Position numbers and translations under genes: made by a program
NCBI RefSeq assembly: GCF_017573465.1
Contig: NZ_JAGEPF010000013.1
Coordinates: 1-64,000, forward strand
DNA length: 64,000 nt
Source of the DNA: Actinomadura violacea
GTDB taxonomy: Bacteria; Actinomycetota; Actinomycetes; Streptosporangiales; Streptosporangiaceae
Direction: 5' to 3'
The notes under the pieces: model-generated
What the model was told of the DNA's origin: nothing
Seen by the model: the letters and a program-made list of their open reading frames with translations, nothing else
Databases searched by the model: none
Part shown: piece by piece, positions 1 through 12,174 of the stretch
How positions within the stretch are numbered: position 1 is the stretch's first letter
Layout of the letters: each line of letters opens with the position of its first letter

Positions 1-742
<742 letters not shown>

Positions 743-743
<1 letters not shown>

Positions 744-1120
744 TACCGGGCCCTCCTCGTCTTCTTACCGCCGGCCGAAGCGACCTCGTCCTTCGGGGCG
801 ACGACCACGGTGATGTGGCTCGTGCGCTTGTTGATGCGGTAAGCCCGACCCTGGGCGCGGGGGCGGAAACGCTTCAGCGTCGGCCCCTCGTCGACCCACG
901 CGCCGCTCACGACGAGCGTGCCCGTGTCGAGCTTGAAGTTGTGCTCGGCGTTGGCAATGGCACTGGCCAGCACCTTGCCCACCGGCTCACTGGCGGCCTG
1001 GGGGGCGAACCGCAGCACCGCCTGCGCCTCCGCGGCAGGCAGGCCGCGGATGAGGTCCACCACGCGGCGGGCCTTCATGGGCGTGACGCGGATGAACCGC
1101 GCCTGGGCCCTGGCTTCCAT
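743..1120 (-). CDS. rplV: 50S ribosomal protein L22
   Basis: L22, 125 aa, binds 23S rRNA and lines the peptide exit tunnel. The N-terminus [20 protein letters not shown] and the C-terminal block [16 protein letters not shown] are diagnostic. It is cotranscribed in the S10 operon between rpsS (31 bases upstream) and rpsC (1-base overlap). The C-terminal KKTRRAR tail is the usual basic end. Confidence 0.98.
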
Positions 1121-1151
1121 CGCTGTTCCCTCTCTCCTACGAACTGCCCGC

Positions 1152-1433
1152 TCAGCCTCGGCGGCTGCGGCGGTCTTCCTTGACGTGGCTGCGGAACGTC
1201 CGCGTCGGCGCGAACTCGCCGAGCTTGTGGCCCACCATGGCGTCGGTGACGAACACCGGCACGTGCTTGCGGCCGTCGTGCACGGCGATCGTGTGACCGA
1301 TCATGTCCGGCACGATCATGGAGCGCCGGGACCACGTCTTGATGACGTTCTTGGTGCCCTTCTCGTTCTGGACGTCCACCTTCTTCATCAGGTGGTCGTC
1401 CACGAAGGGGCCCTTCTTAAGGCTACGTGGCAT
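1152..1433 (-). CDS. rpsS: 30S ribosomal protein S19
   Basis: S19, 93 aa, sits in the head of the 30S subunit and contacts S13 and tRNA. Diagnostic blocks are [15 protein letters not shown] at the start and the [13 protein letters not shown] motif near the C-terminus. Its length equals that of other actinobacterial S19 proteins. It lies 12 bases after rplB, within the S10 operon. Confidence 0.98.
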   Translation of the reverse strand: MPRSLKKGPFVDDHLMKKVDVQNEKGTKNVIKTWSRRSMIVPDMIGHTIAVHDGRKHVPVFVTDAMVGHKLGEFAPTRTFRSHVKEDRRSRRG

Positions 1434-1445
1434 GACGAGCGACTC

Positions 1446-2279
1446 CTACCGCTTCTTCTTGCTGCGACGACGGACGATCAGCCGGTCGCTCGACTTGTTC
1501 GCCTGGCGAGTGCGGCCTTCCTTCTTACCGTTCGGGTTCACCGGGTGCCGACCGCCGGAGGTCTTGCCCTCACCACCACCGTGCGGGTGGTCGATCGGGT
1601 TCATGGCCACACCGCGGACGGTCGGGCGCTTGCCCTTCCACCGCATCCGGCCGGCCTTGCCCCAGTTGATGTTCGACTGCTCGGCGTTGCCGACCTCGCC
1701 GACCGTCGCGCGGCAGCGCACGTCCACCATCCGCATCTCGCCCGAGGGCATGCGCAGCGTGGCGTACTTGCCCTCCTTGGCCAGCAGCTGGACGCCGGCG
1801 CCCGCGGAGCGGGCGATCTTGGCGCCGCCGCCGGGCCGCAGCTCGATGGCGTGGATGACGGTACCCGTCGGGATGTTGCGCAGCGGCAGGCAGTTGCCCG
1901 GCTTGATGTCCGCGCCCGGCCCGTTCTCGACCCGGTCGCCCTGGCGCAGGTTCCGCGGCGCGAGGATGTAGCGCTTCTCGCCGTCCGCGTAGTGCAGCAG
2001 CGCGATGCGGGCGGTGCGGTTCGGGTCGTACTCGATGTGCGCGACCTTCGCCGGAACGCCGTCCTTGTCGTGCCGGCGGAAGTCGATCACGCGGTAGGCG
2101 CGCTTGTGGCCGCCGCCCTGGTGCCGGGTCGTGATACGGCCGTGGTTGTTGCGGCCGCCCTTCTTCGGGAGAGGACGCAGCAGCGACTTCTCCGGCTCGC
2201 TGCGCGTGACCTCGACGAAGTCGGCCACGCTCGAGCCGCGACGACCCGGAGTCGTCGGCTTGTAGTTACGGATGCCCAT
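1446..2279 (-). CDS. rplB: 50S ribosomal protein L2
   Basis: L2, 277 aa, is needed for subunit association and peptidyl-transferase activity. It starts [15 protein letters not shown]. It contains the SGRG-type RNA-binding core and the C-terminal [16 protein letters not shown] segment, which includes the conserved His near the catalytic centre. ATG start, directly upstream of rpsS. Length is standard. Confidence 0.98.
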   Translation of the reverse strand: MGIRNYKPTTPGRRGSSVADFVEVTRSEPEKSLLRPLPKKGGRNNHGRITTRHQGGGHKRAYRVIDFRRHDKDGVPAKVAHIEYDPNRTARIALLHYADGEKRYILAPRNLRQGDRVENGPGADIKPGNCLPLRNIPTGTVIHAIELRPGGGAKIARSAGAGVQLLAKEGKYATLRMPSGEMRMVDVRCRATVGEVGNAEQSNINWGKAGRMRWKGKRPTVRGVAMNPIDHPHGGGEGKTSGGRHPVNPNGKKEGRTRQANKSSDRLIVRRRSKKKR

Positions 2280-2322
2280 CTTATTCGTTCATCCCTATTT
2301 CAGTCTCCGGAGCCCAGGCCGG

Positions 2323-2622
2323 TTAGGCCGGGCCGCCGAAGATGTCGATCCGCTCGCCCTCGGCGAGGCTGACGATGGCGCGCTTGGTGTCCTTGCGCTT
2401 GCCGTAGCCGAACCGGGTGCGCTTGCGCTTGCCGGGCCGGTTGAGCGTGTTCACGTTCGTCACCTTGACACCGAACACCGACTCGACGGCCTGCTTGATC
2501 TGCGTCTTGTTGGCGTCGGTCCGGACGACGAAGGTGTACTTGTTCTCGTCCAGCAGCCCGTAGCTCTTCTCCGAGACGACCGGCGCGATGATGACGTCGC
2601 GGGGGTCGGCGATCTTGTTCAT
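2323..2622 (-). CDS. rplW: 50S ribosomal protein L23
   Basis: L23, 99 aa, sits at the exit tunnel rim, where trigger factor and SRP dock. Visible blocks are [16 protein letters not shown] at the N-terminus and [19 protein letters not shown], the basic rRNA-binding loop. It lies 12 bases after rplD and 43 bases before rplB in the S10 operon. Confidence 0.97.
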   Translation of the reverse strand: MNKIADPRDVIIAPVVSEKSYGLLDENKYTFVVRTDANKTQIKQAVESVFGVKVTNVNTLNRPGKRKRTRFGYGKRKDTKRAIVSLAEGERIDIFGGPA

Positions 2623-2634
2623 GAGCGACCCTCC

Positions 2635-3237
2635 TTACTTCTTCGCCGCGCGCGAGATGAACTCGTCGTACGCCTTCTGCGTGAAGACGACGTCATCGTT
2701 CACCAGCACGTCGTAGGTGTTGAGCTGGTCGGAGACGAGAACGTGCACGCTCGGCTCGTTGCGCAGGCTCTTCCAGGTCAGCTCGTCCTCGCGGTCCAGG
2801 ACCAGGAGGACGCGCTTGGCCTCGGTGACCGAGCGCAGCGCCGTCAGCGCCGTCTTCGTCTTCGGGGTGTCGCCCTCGATGATGTGGTCGACCACGTGCA
2901 CCCGGCCGTAGCGGGCGCGGTCGGACAGGGCGCCGCGCAGCGCGGCGGCCTTCATCTTCTTGGGTGTCCGCTGCGAGTAGTCCCGCGGCTGCGGGCCGTG
3001 CACCACGCCGCCGCCGGCGAACTGGGGCGCGCGGGTCGAACCCTGGCGGGCGCGGCCGGTGCCCTTCTGCCGGTACGGCTTCTTGCCGCCGCCGGACACC
3101 TCACCGCGGGTCTTGGTGGAGTGCGTGCCCTGCCGCGCCGCGGCCAGCTGCGCCACCACGACCTGGTGGATCAGCGGCACGCTGGTCTTCGCGTCGAAGA
3201 CCTCCGCGGGCAGGTCGATGTCGATCTTGGAGGTCAC
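2635..3237 (-). CDS. rplD: 50S ribosomal protein L4
   Basis: L4, 200 aa, binds 23S rRNA and lines the exit tunnel; in many bacteria it also autoregulates the S10 operon. The extended loop [20 protein letters not shown], followed by [20 protein letters not shown], is diagnostic. The ATG start overlaps the rplC stop by 4 bases, so the two are translationally coupled. It is slightly shorter at the N-terminus than some homologues but lacks no core segment. Confidence 0.97.
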   Translation of the reverse strand: MTSKIDIDLPAEVFDAKTSVPLIHQVVVAQLAAARQGTHSTKTRGEVSGGGKKPYRQKGTGRARQGSTRAPQFAGGGVVHGPQPRDYSQRTPKKMKAAALRGALSDRARYGRVHVVDHIIEGDTPKTKTALTALRSVTEAKRVLLVLDREDELTWKSLRNEPSVHVLVSDQLNTYDVLVNDDVVFTQKAYDEFISRAAKK

Positions 3238-3884
3238 TTGCCCGTCCCCTTCACTGCGTCGCGGACCAGCACCACGGCGCCGTTGGGACCGGGAACCGCG
3301 CCCTTGATGAGCAGCAGGTTCTTCTCCGCGTCGACGGCGTGGAGGGTCAGGTTCTGCACGGTGGTACGGGCGTTGCCGTGCCGTCCCGCCATGCGGAGGC
3401 CCTTGAAGACGCGACCCGGGGTCGCGCAGCCGCCGATCGACCCCGGCGAGCGGTGCTTGCGCTGGGTGCCGTGCGAAGCGCTGAGGCCCTTGAAGCCGTG
3501 CCGCTTCATGACGCCCGCGGTGCCCTTGCCCTTGCTCGTGCCGGTGACGTCGATCTTCTGGCCGGCCTCGAAGACGCCAGCGGTGATCTCCTGGCCGAGC
3601 TCGTACTCGGTGGTGTCATCGGAGCGCAGCTCGACGAGGTAGCGGCGCGGCGTGACGCCGGCCTTCTCGAAGTGGCCCGTGCTCGGCTTGTTCACCTTGC
3701 GCGGGTCGATCTGCCCGTACCCGATCTGGACGGCGGTGTAGCCGTCCTTCTCCTGGGTGCGGAGCTGCGTGACGACACACGGCCCGGCCTGGACGACGGT
3801 CACCGGAACGATCCGGCCCTCATCGTCGAAGACCTGGGTCATGCCGAGCTTCTCGCCCAGGACGCCCTTCCTCTGCGTGCTCAT
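3234..3884 (-). CDS. rplC: 50S ribosomal protein L3
   Basis: L3, 216 aa, reaches the peptidyl-transferase centre with its long loop. It begins [20 protein letters not shown]. The [22 protein letters not shown] block contains the conserved Gln that is N5-methylated by PrmB in other bacteria. It follows rpsJ by 14 bases and overlaps rplD by 4 bases. Confidence 0.98.
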   Translation of the reverse strand: MSTQRKGVLGEKLGMTQVFDDEGRIVPVTVVQAGPCVVTQLRTQEKDGYTAVQIGYGQIDPRKVNKPSTGHFEKAGVTPRRYLVELRSDDTTEYELGQEITAGVFEAGQKIDVTGTSKGKGTAGVMKRHGFKGLSASHGTQRKHRSPGSIGGCATPGRVFKGLRMAGRHGNARTTVQNLTLHAVDAEKNLLLIKGAVPGPNGAVVLVRDAVKGTGK

Positions 3885-3898
3885 TTGCGATGCGTCCC

Positions 3899-4207
3899 TC
3901 AGAGCTTGATCTCGATGTCAACGCCGGCCGGAAGGTCGAGCCGCATCAGCGAGTCGACCGTCTTGGGCGTCGGGTCGATGATGTCGATCAACCGCTTGTG
4001 CGTGCGCATCTCGAAGTGCTCGCGGCTGTCCTTGTACTTGTGCGGCGAGCGGATGACGCAGTACACGTTCTTCTCGGTCGGCAGCGGCACCGGGCCCGCG
4101 ACCTTGGCGCCCGTCCGCGTCACCGTCTCAACGATCTTCTTCGCGGAGGTGTCGATGACCTCGTGGTCGTAGGCCTTGAGCCGGATGCGGATCTTCTGTC
4201 CCGCCAT
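3899..4207 (-). CDS. rpsJ: 30S ribosomal protein S10 (NusE)
   Basis: S10, 102 aa, is a 30S head protein and also the NusE antitermination partner of NusB and NusG. It begins [19 protein letters not shown] and contains the [25 protein letters not shown] block, which is diagnostic. It is the first gene of the S10 operon. A strong hairpin separates it from tuf, so it probably has its own promoter in the 110-base gap as well as readthrough. Confidence 0.98.
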   Translation of the reverse strand: MAGQKIRIRLKAYDHEVIDTSAKKIVETVTRTGAKVAGPVPLPTEKNVYCVIRSPHKYKDSREHFEMRTHKRLIDIIDPTPKTVDSLMRLDLPAGVDIEIKL

Positions 4208-4260
4208 GGTGGCCTCGGTGTCCTTTGCTGTAGTGCCGCTGTTTACTTCCTGGTCGTGAC

Positions 4261-4304
4261 GCGGCGGCCCGGCTGCCGGCTGCTGCTGGCGGCCGGGCCG
4301 CCGC
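4261..4304 (-). terminator. 13-bp inverted repeat after tuf
   Basis: A perfect 13-bp inverted repeat (arms 4261-4273 and 4292-4304) lies just downstream of the tuf stop and before rpsJ. No clear T-run follows, so termination may be partial, which would allow some readthrough from the str operon into the S10 operon. Confidence 0.5.
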
Positions 4305-4318
4305 GTCCACGAGGGGTC

Positions 4319-5512
4319 TTACTTGATGACCTTGGTGACGCGACCGGCGCCGACCGTCCGGCCACCCTCACGGATGGCGAACTTCAGGCCCTCCTCCATG
4401 GCGACGGGCTGGATCAGCTCGACGCGCATCTCGGTGTTGTCGCCCGGCATGACCATCTCGGTGCCCTCGGGGAGGTTCACCACGCCGGTGACGTCCGTGG
4501 TCCGGAAGTAGAACTGCGGACGGTAGTTGTTGAAGAACGGCGTGTGCCGGCCGCCCTCGTCCTTGGACAGGATGTAGACCTGCGCCTCGAACTCGGTGTG
4601 CGGGGTGTTGGTGCCCGGCTTGATGACGCACTGGCCGCGCTCGACGTCCTCGCGCTTGATGCCGCGCAGCAGCAGGCCGACGTTGTCGCCCGCCTGGCCC
4701 TGGTCGAGCAGCTTGCGGAACATCTCGACGCCGGTGACGGTCGTCTTGGACGAGGTGTCCTTGATGCCGATGATCTCGACTTCCTCGTTGACGTTCACGA
4801 CACCGCGCTCGATGCGGCCGGTGACGACCGTGCCGCGGCCGGTGATCGAGAAGACGTCCTCGATCGGCATCAGGAACGGCTTCTCGGTGTCGCGCACCGG
4901 CTCGGGCACGTTCTCGTCGACGGCGTTCATCAGCTCGACGATGGACTCGGCCCACTTCTCGTCGCCCTGCAGCGCCTGGAAGGCGGACACGCGCACGACG
5001 GGGACGTCGTCGCCCGGGAACTCGTACTCCGACAGCAGCTCGCGGACCTCGAGCTCGACGAGCTCCAGGATCTCCTCGTCGTCCACCATGTCGCACTTGT
5101 TCAGCGCGACGACGATGTAGGGGACGCCGACCTGGCGGGCCAGGAGCACGTGCTCCTTGGTCTGCGGCATCGGGCCGTCGGTCGCGGCGACCACCAGGAT
5201 GGCGCCGTCCATCTGCGCCGCACCGGTGATCATGTTCTTGATGTAGTCCGCGTGACCGGGGCAGTCCACGTGCGCGTAGTGCCGGGACTCGGTCTGGTAC
5301 TCGACGTGCGCGATGGAGATCGTGATGCCGCGCTCGCGCTCCTCCGGCGCCTTGTCGATGTCCTCGAACGGCGTGAAGGGGTTGAGGTCCGGGTACTTGT
5401 CGTGGAGCACCTTGGTGATCGCCGCGGTAAGCGTGGTCTTACCGTGGTCGATGTGACCGATGGTGCCGATGTTCACGTGCGGCTTCGTCCGCTCGAACTT
5501 GGCCTTCGCCAC
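4319..5512 (-). CDS. tuf: Translation elongation factor Tu
   Basis: EF-Tu, 397 aa, the GTPase that delivers aminoacyl-tRNA to the ribosomal A site. The start is the GTG giving [14 protein letters not shown]; the longer in-frame extension upstream has no family support. Visible GTPase motifs are GHIDHGKT (G1), DCPGHADY (G3) and NKCD (G4), followed by domains 2 and 3 ending [10 protein letters not shown]. It sits 85 bases after fusA in the str operon. It is the only tuf copy in this window. Confidence 0.98.
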   Translation of the reverse strand: MAKAKFERTKPHVNIGTIGHIDHGKTTLTAAITKVLHDKYPDLNPFTPFEDIDKAPEERERGITISIAHVEYQTESRHYAHVDCPGHADYIKNMITGAAQMDGAILVVAATDGPMPQTKEHVLLARQVGVPYIVVALNKCDMVDDEEILELVELEVRELLSEYEFPGDDVPVVRVSAFQALQGDEKWAESIVELMNAVDENVPEPVRDTEKPFLMPIEDVFSITGRGTVVTGRIERGVVNVNEEVEIIGIKDTSSKTTVTGVEMFRKLLDQGQAGDNVGLLLRGIKREDVERGQCVIKPGTNTPHTEFEAQVYILSKDEGGRHTPFFNNYRPQFYFRTTDVTGVVNLPEGTEMVMPGDNTEMRVELIQPVAMEEGLKFAIREGGRTVGAGRVTKVIK

Positions 5513-5597
5513 TGGTTGCTCCTTGTTGCGATCCTCGGCCGTCTGGAACGACCGCTTCGATGTACGTCTGGTGTGATCTGTGGGCAGGCCCGGGTGC

Positions 5598-7709
<2,112 letters not shown>

Positions 7710-7757
7710 AGTGTCCTCGCGTCCTCGCGTCGTCTCGTCGTTCTCAACCCGCCGGGA

Positions 7758-8228
7758 TTACCAGCGGTAGTGGGCGAAGGCCTTGTTGGACTCCGCCATC
7801 TTGTGGGTGTCCTCGCGCTTCTTGACAGACGCGCCGAGGCCGTTGCTCGCGTCGAGCAGCTCGTTCATCAGCCGCTCGGTCATGGTCTTCTCGCGGCGCT
7901 GCCGGGCGTACACCACCAGCCAGCGCAGGGCGAGGGTGGTGCTGCGGGCCGGCCGCACCTCCACGGGGACCTGGTAGGTCGCGCCACCGACACGGCGGCT
8001 GCGGACCTCCAGGGTCGGCTTGACGTTGTCGAGCGCGCGCTTCAGCGTGACGACCGGGTCGTTGCCGGTCTTCTCGCGGGCGCCCTCCAGAGCGTCGTAC
8101 ACGATGCTCTGCGCGATGGAACGCTTGCCGTCCAGGAGAATCTTGTTGATGAGCGCAGTGACCAGCGGCGAGTTGTACACCGGGTCAGCGATCAGCTGGC
8201 GCTTGCCAGCAGGGCCCTTGCGCGGCAT
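7758..8228 (-). CDS. rpsG: 30S ribosomal protein S7
   Basis: S7, 156 aa, nucleates assembly of the 30S head and in E. coli represses the str operon. It begins [20 protein letters not shown] and ends in the conserved NKAFAHYRW. The ATG overlaps the rpsL stop by one base (TGATG), which couples the two genes. Confidence 0.98.
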   Translation of the reverse strand: MPRKGPAGKRQLIADPVYNSPLVTALINKILLDGKRSIAQSIVYDALEGAREKTGNDPVVTLKRALDNVKPTLEVRSRRVGGATYQVPVEVRPARSTTLALRWLVVYARQRREKTMTERLMNELLDASNGLGASVKKREDTHKMAESNKAFAHYRW

Positions 8229-8602
8229 CAGCTCTTCTCCTTCTTCGCGCCGTACTTGCTGCGCGCCTGCTTGCGGTTGCGGACGCCCTGAGTGTCGAGC
8301 GACCCGCGGATGATCTTGTACCGAACACCCGGGAGGTCCTTCACACGGCCGCCGCGCACGAGCACGATCGAGTGCTCCTGCAGGTTGTGACCGACGCCGG
8401 GGATGTAGGCCGTGACCTCAATCCCGCTGGTCAGCCGGACACGGGCGACCTTGCGAAGCGCGGAGTTCGGCTTCTTGGGCGTCGTCGTGTAGACGCGCGT
8501 GCAGACACCCCGGCGCTGGGGGCTCGCCTGCAGCGCGGGCGTCTTGTTCTTGGTCACCTTGTCCTGGCGGCCCTTGCGGACCAGCTGCTGGATCGTGGGC
8601 AC
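8228..8602 (-). CDS. rpsL: 30S ribosomal protein S12
   Basis: S12, 124 aa, a decoding-centre protein and the classic streptomycin-resistance locus. The GTG start gives [13 protein letters not shown]. The [18 protein letters not shown] segment and the [25 protein letters not shown] segment keep the streptomycin-sensitive Lys residues. It is the first gene of the str operon, behind a leader of about 270 bases. Confidence 0.98.
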   Translation of the reverse strand: MPTIQQLVRKGRQDKVTKNKTPALQASPQRRGVCTRVYTTTPKKPNSALRKVARVRLTSGIEVTAYIPGVGHNLQEHSIVLVRGGRVKDLPGVRYKIIRGSLDTQGVRNRKQARSKYGAKKEKS

Positions 8603-8990
8603 CGCGTCTCCGTCTTCCCTCGTACCGAGCCGGTAAGTCTTAGTGCTGCAATCACCACCTCAGGCGAGGCTGTGACCTGCCGGTTTCCCGACCTCTCCGA
8701 CCCACGCGGTCGGGCGTGTCGCCGGTTCACGGAGCATTGCCCGTCAACATCCGACACAGACCGCCCGGCCCATCTCAGGGCCGAATCAAGCCGGGGAGTA
8801 GATGCGGCGCTGGCCGGTCCTACCGGACCTCGCCGACGCGCACGCATAGCGGCCCGCACACAGCGGGCACAAGTGAAGAGGTTACCGACCCCGTCGCGAA
8901 AGTGCAAAGCGAACGGCGCACTACCGCGCGAGCCCCGTCCGGCGCAACCCCGGAAGGACCTCGAAAGCCGACTCGCCGTAGGGACCAACG
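8603..8990. other. Gap holding the str operon leader and promoter
   Basis: No gene is supported between rpsL and the terminator at 8991. The stretch holds the proposed str promoter (8879-8907) and about 270 bases of untranslated leader. I see no recognised riboswitch in the leader. Confidence 0.6.
8879..8907 (-). promoter_or_regulatory. Candidate str operon promoter
   Basis: On the minus strand TTGCAC (8902-8907), a 17-base spacer and TAACCT (8879-8884) form a housekeeping-type promoter. The predicted start lies near 8872, about 270 bases before the rpsL GTG. This is the best match in the upstream gap. Confidence 0.55.
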
Positions 8991-9039
8991 GAAAAAGGCC
9001 GACGGGTGTTCCCGCCCGGAGGCGGGAAGACCCGTCGGC
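8991..9039 (-). terminator. Rho-independent terminator of the Q-rich protein gene
   Basis: On the minus strand a stem of about 19 bp (arms 8998-9016 and 9021-9039, one internal mismatch, CGGA-type loop) is followed by five T residues (complement of 8992-8996). It lies 84 bases after the stop at 9123 and insulates the str promoter from it. Confidence 0.85.
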
Positions 9040-9122
9040 ATTGTGTCCCACATCCCGGCGGTTGGGGAAGACGTGGACGAGCTTTTACGCCGTCCCCCCG
9101 CCGGGCCGTGCCGGACGGCGCG

Positions 9123-10781
9123 CTAGAGCACGAAGGCGACGACCAGCACGATGACGATCACCGCGATGACGCCGCCGCCGATGACGTAGAGCAGCGTGTT
9201 GTTCTTGCCGCCCTTGCCCTCGTCGGTCCCATAGGCGGTCGGCTGCCCGTACTGGCCCGGCTGCCCGAACTGACCCTGCTGCGCCGGCTGGCCGAATCCC
9301 TGCTGCCCGCCGTACTGCTGCTGGTCACCCTGCTGCCCGAACTGCTGGGCGCCCTGCTGCTGCCCGTAGTCCTGCTGCTGGCCGAAGCCCTGCTGACCGT
9401 AGTCCTGCTGCTGACCGCCGAACTGCTGGCCGGGCTGCTGGCCGTACTGCTGCTGGTCCTGCTGGGCGCCGAACTGCGGCGTGCCGTACTGCTGCTGCTC
9501 GCCCTGCTGCCCGAACTGCTGGGCGCCCTGCTGTTGCCCGTAGTCCTGCTGGCCGTACTGCTGGTCCTGGCCGAACTGCTGCGCGCCGGACTGCGCCGGC
9601 GGCTGCTGCTGGCCCTGCGGCTGCCACGCCTGCTGCCCGATGTCCAGCCGGGTGTGCTCGGCCATCCCCCCGGACGGCTCCGCGGCGTGCCGGCCCTGCG
9701 CCTGCGCGGACGGGTCGAACGCCTCGGTCGGCCGGGCGTCCTCGACGCCGCGGTCGGCGGGCGCGCCGAACGCGGGCGGCTCCTCGGCCTGCGGGGCGCC
9801 GAAGCCCGAGTCGGGCGGCGGGACCATCATCGTCCGCTCGTGGTCGGCCTGGCCCTGCCCCTGGCCCGGCTGCCGGCCCGGCGACCACGGCTCGGGCGTC
9901 GACGGCGGGACGGGCGCCTGCCACGGTTCGGCAGGCGGCTCCTGCCGGCGCTCGGGACCGGTCGCGACGGGGACGTCGGTGCCGGGTGACCAGTGCAGCG
10001 TCGCCTGGTCGTCCACCGGGGGCCGCTGCGGCCGCTCGGGCTCCGGCTGCGGGCCCGTGCCCGGGCCGGGGACGATCAGGGTGCGGTCGTTGCCCGCGTC
10101 CTGCGGCTGCCCCGGGACCGGCGGCGCCTGCTCGGCGGGCGCCCCGCCCTCGGGCGAGCGCGGCTCGGCGGGCGGCGCGTACCCGCCCTGGCCGCCGAAC
10201 GGCGGCTGCCCGTAGGGCTGCTGCTCCTGCGGGGCGGCGTGCATCGGCTGCTGCGGGTACCCCTGCTGCGGCTGGCCGTACTGGTCCTGCTGCGGAGGCT
10301 GGCCGTACTGCTGCTGCTCGTACTGCTGCTGCTCGTAGGGCTGGCCCTGGGGGGCGCCGTACTGCTGGTCCGGCGGCGGGAAGCCGCCCGGGCCGGGGGG
10401 CGCGCCGTAGGGCGCCTGGCCCGCGGGCGGCTGCCCGTACGGCTGCTGCTCCTGCGGCTGCTCGTACTGCGGCTGCTCGTACTGCGGTGCGCCGTACTGC
10501 TGCTGGGGCGGCGCCGGGGGCTGCTCGCCGTACTGCGGCATCGGCTGCTCGACCATCGTCGGGGGCGGCGGCGGAGGCGCCTGCCGCTCCGGCTCGCCGG
10601 GCTGCTGCGGCGCGGGGGGCCGCTGCCCGCCGGCCGCGCCGCCGAGCTGGGGAGCGCCGAACACCACGGTCCGGTCGCCCAGGGGGCGCGCGGGCGGCTC
10701 GCCCCGCTCCTCGGGGGCCGGCCGGCCCTCGTCCTCCGGCAACGGCCGCTGCGGTCCCTGCGTGCCGTCATTCTCGGTCAT
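9123..10781 (-). CDS. Tail-anchored Q/G/Y/P-rich low-complexity protein
   Basis: Not a recognised family; 552 aa. Residues 1 to about 525 are low complexity: first Pro/Glu-rich, then QYG, QQFGQQ and QPPY repeats resembling prion-like domains. The C-terminus NNTLLYVIGGG followed by about 18 hydrophobic residues is a single membrane segment with nothing after it, so the protein is probably tail-anchored with the bulk in the cytoplasm. Five short motifs recur in the disordered part: DRTVVFG (Thr38), DRTLIVPG (Thr234), ATLHWSPG, ERTMMVPP and HTRLDIG. They resemble phosphothreonine/FHA-type sites, which is an inference. A T-run terminator follows and the reading frame is intact. Function unknown. 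Confidence 0.8.
   Translation of the reverse strand: MTENDGTQGPQRPLPEDEGRPAPEERGEPPARPLGDRTVVFGAPQLGGAAGGQRPPAPQQPGEPERQAPPPPPPTMVEQPMPQYGEQPPAPPQQQYGAPQYEQPQYEQPQEQQPYGQPPAGQAPYGAPPGPGGFPPPDQQYGAPQGQPYEQQQYEQQQYGQPPQQDQYGQPQQGYPQQPMHAAPQEQQPYGQPPFGGQGGYAPPAEPRSPEGGAPAEQAPPVPGQPQDAGNDRTLIVPGPGTGPQPEPERPQRPPVDDQATLHWSPGTDVPVATGPERRQEPPAEPWQAPVPPSTPEPWSPGRQPGQGQGQADHERTMMVPPPDSGFGAPQAEEPPAFGAPADRGVEDARPTEAFDPSAQAQGRHAAEPSGGMAEHTRLDIGQQAWQPQGQQQPPAQSGAQQFGQDQQYGQQDYGQQQGAQQFGQQGEQQQYGTPQFGAQQDQQQYGQQPGQQFGGQQQDYGQQGFGQQQDYGQQQGAQQFGQQGDQQQYGGQQGFGQPAQQGQFGQPGQYGQPTAYGTDEGKGGKNNTLLYVIGGGVIAVIVIVLVVAFVL
9310..9551. repeat. 68-bp direct repeat inside the Q-rich gene
   Basis: Segment 9310-9377 recurs at 9484-9551 with three mismatches and a period of 174 bases (58 codons). 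Both copies encode the QQGAQQFGQQG(D/E)QQQYG type unit. Recombination between the copies would add or delete 58 codons in frame. Confidence 0.85.
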
Positions 10782-11025
10782 CGTCGGGCTCCTTCAGCGC
10801 CGTCGTCCCGGGGCTCCTCAGTCCCGGTCGCCCGGGGATCCGCGGTGCGGTCCCCGGGTCTGTCACTCGTTCGCCCCGTGGCGGTCTGGTCGCTCGTGGG
10901 CGTTCTGGCCCCCAGCCTGCCCCGATCGCCGGGGGTATCGCAAATCATCGCCCCAGATAGACGTCTCGCGCCCGCGGTCCGTTCCGGCCGCGGGCGCGAC
11001 CTGCATGAACGTCCGTGGGGGCGGA

Positions 11026-12006
11026 TCAGCCGTGGCCGCGGACGGGGTGCGGCCGGTAGGGCGCCTCCAGCCGCTCGACCTCCTTCTCGTCCAGGGTGAG
11101 GGCGGCCGCCGCGATCGCGTCGTCGATGTGCGCGGCCTTGGTGGCGCCGACGATGGGGGCCGTCACGCCGGGCCGGGCGAGCAGCCACGCGAGCGCGACC
11201 TGCGCCATGGGGACGCCCCGCTCCGCCGCGAGCTCGCGGACGACGTCGACGACGTCGAAGTCGGCCTCGTCGTACATCATGTCGCCGTAGGCGTCGTTGC
11301 CCGCCCGCACCGTGTTGGTCTGCCCGCCCCGGTCGCGGTTGCCCGCCAGCCGCCCGCGCGCGAGCGGGCTCCACGGGAGGAGGCCGACGCCCTGGTCGAC
11401 GCAGAACGGGTTCATCTCCCGCTCCTCCTCGCGGTACAGCAGGTTGTAGTGGTTCTGCATCGTGACGAACTTCGTCCAGCCGTTCTTGTCCGCAAGGTGC
11501 TGCGCCTTGGCGAACTGCCACGCGAACATGCTGGACGCGCCTATGTACCGCGCCTTGCCCGCGCGCACCACGTCGTGGAGGGCCTCCATGGTCTCCTCGA
11601 TGGGCGTGTCATAGTCCCAGCGATGGATCTGGTAGAGGTCCACATAGTCGGTGCCCAAGCGGCGCAGCGAGTCGTCAATGCCCGCCATGATGTGCTTGCG
11701 GGACAGCCCCCTGTCGTTGGGACCGTCGCCCACCGGGAGGCACACCTTGGTGGCGAGGACGTAGTCGTCCCGGCGCGGGAACAGCTTCGCGAGCAGATGC
11801 CCGGTGATGATTTCGCTCACGCCGCGCGAGTACATGTCGGCGGTGTCGAAGAATGTCACACCCGCCTCGACCGCCCTGCGGACGATCGGCTCCGCCTCCT
11901 CCTCGTTCAGCGCCCAGGGACGCTGCTCAGGGTCGCCGTAGCTCATCATCCCGAGGCAGATCCGCGAGACCTTCGTCCCGGTGGTCCCGAGCCGCACCTG
12001 TTCCAT
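11026..12006 (-). CDS. Aldo/keto reductase
   Basis: NADPH-dependent oxidoreductase of the aldo/keto reductase superfamily, 326 aa from the chosen ATG at 12006, which has AGGAGAG just upstream; a 25-codon upstream extension lacks such support. The TIM-barrel fold is indicated by FFDTADMYSRG (catalytic Asp and Tyr), ATKVCLPVGD (catalytic Lys), DLYQIHRWD (His) and the cofactor end GATKAAHIDDA. The sequence resembles the YajO and voltage-gated K+ channel beta-like branch; the substrate cannot be read from sequence. It is transcribed divergently from the ECF sigma gene. Confidence 0.9.
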   Translation of the reverse strand: MEQVRLGTTGTKVSRICLGMMSYGDPEQRPWALNEEEAEPIVRRAVEAGVTFFDTADMYSRGVSEIITGHLLAKLFPRRDDYVLATKVCLPVGDGPNDRGLSRKHIMAGIDDSLRRLGTDYVDLYQIHRWDYDTPIEETMEALHDVVRAGKARYIGASSMFAWQFAKAQHLADKNGWTKFVTMQNHYNLLYREEEREMNPFCVDQGVGLLPWSPLARGRLAGNRDRGGQTNTVRAGNDAYGDMMYDEADFDVVDVVRELAAERGVPMAQVALAWLLARPGVTAPIVGATKAAHIDDAIAAAALTLDEKEVERLEAPYRPHPVRGHG

Positions 12007-12147
12007 CGATCTCTCCTCTCGGTTCGCCGTTCCCCACCGTGCACCTCCGCGTCCGCCAGCACCAAACCGTTTCGGACGCAACCCGGCGGCGGGCTTCGGG
12101 ATAGAGGAGGTGTCAGCACTCCCCCAGAGTCACGGAGACCCTCCACC

Positions 12148-12174
12148 ATGAAGAGACGCCTATGGCCATGGTGA
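12148..12174 (+). CDS. Possible 8-codon leader peptide before the sigma gene
   Basis: ATG at 12148, with CGGAGACC 11 bases upstream, opens a short frame MKRRLWPW ending in a TGA (12172-12174) that lies inside the start region of the sigma gene. Two of eight codons are Trp. It could couple to or attenuate sigma translation, but a short frame like this can also occur by chance. Confidence 0.3.
   Translation: MKRRLWPW

Noticed and set aside
9310-9551. Possible transposon or CRISPR-like repeat
   Set aside because: Direct repeats inside one low-complexity gene, in frame, with no ends or transposase.
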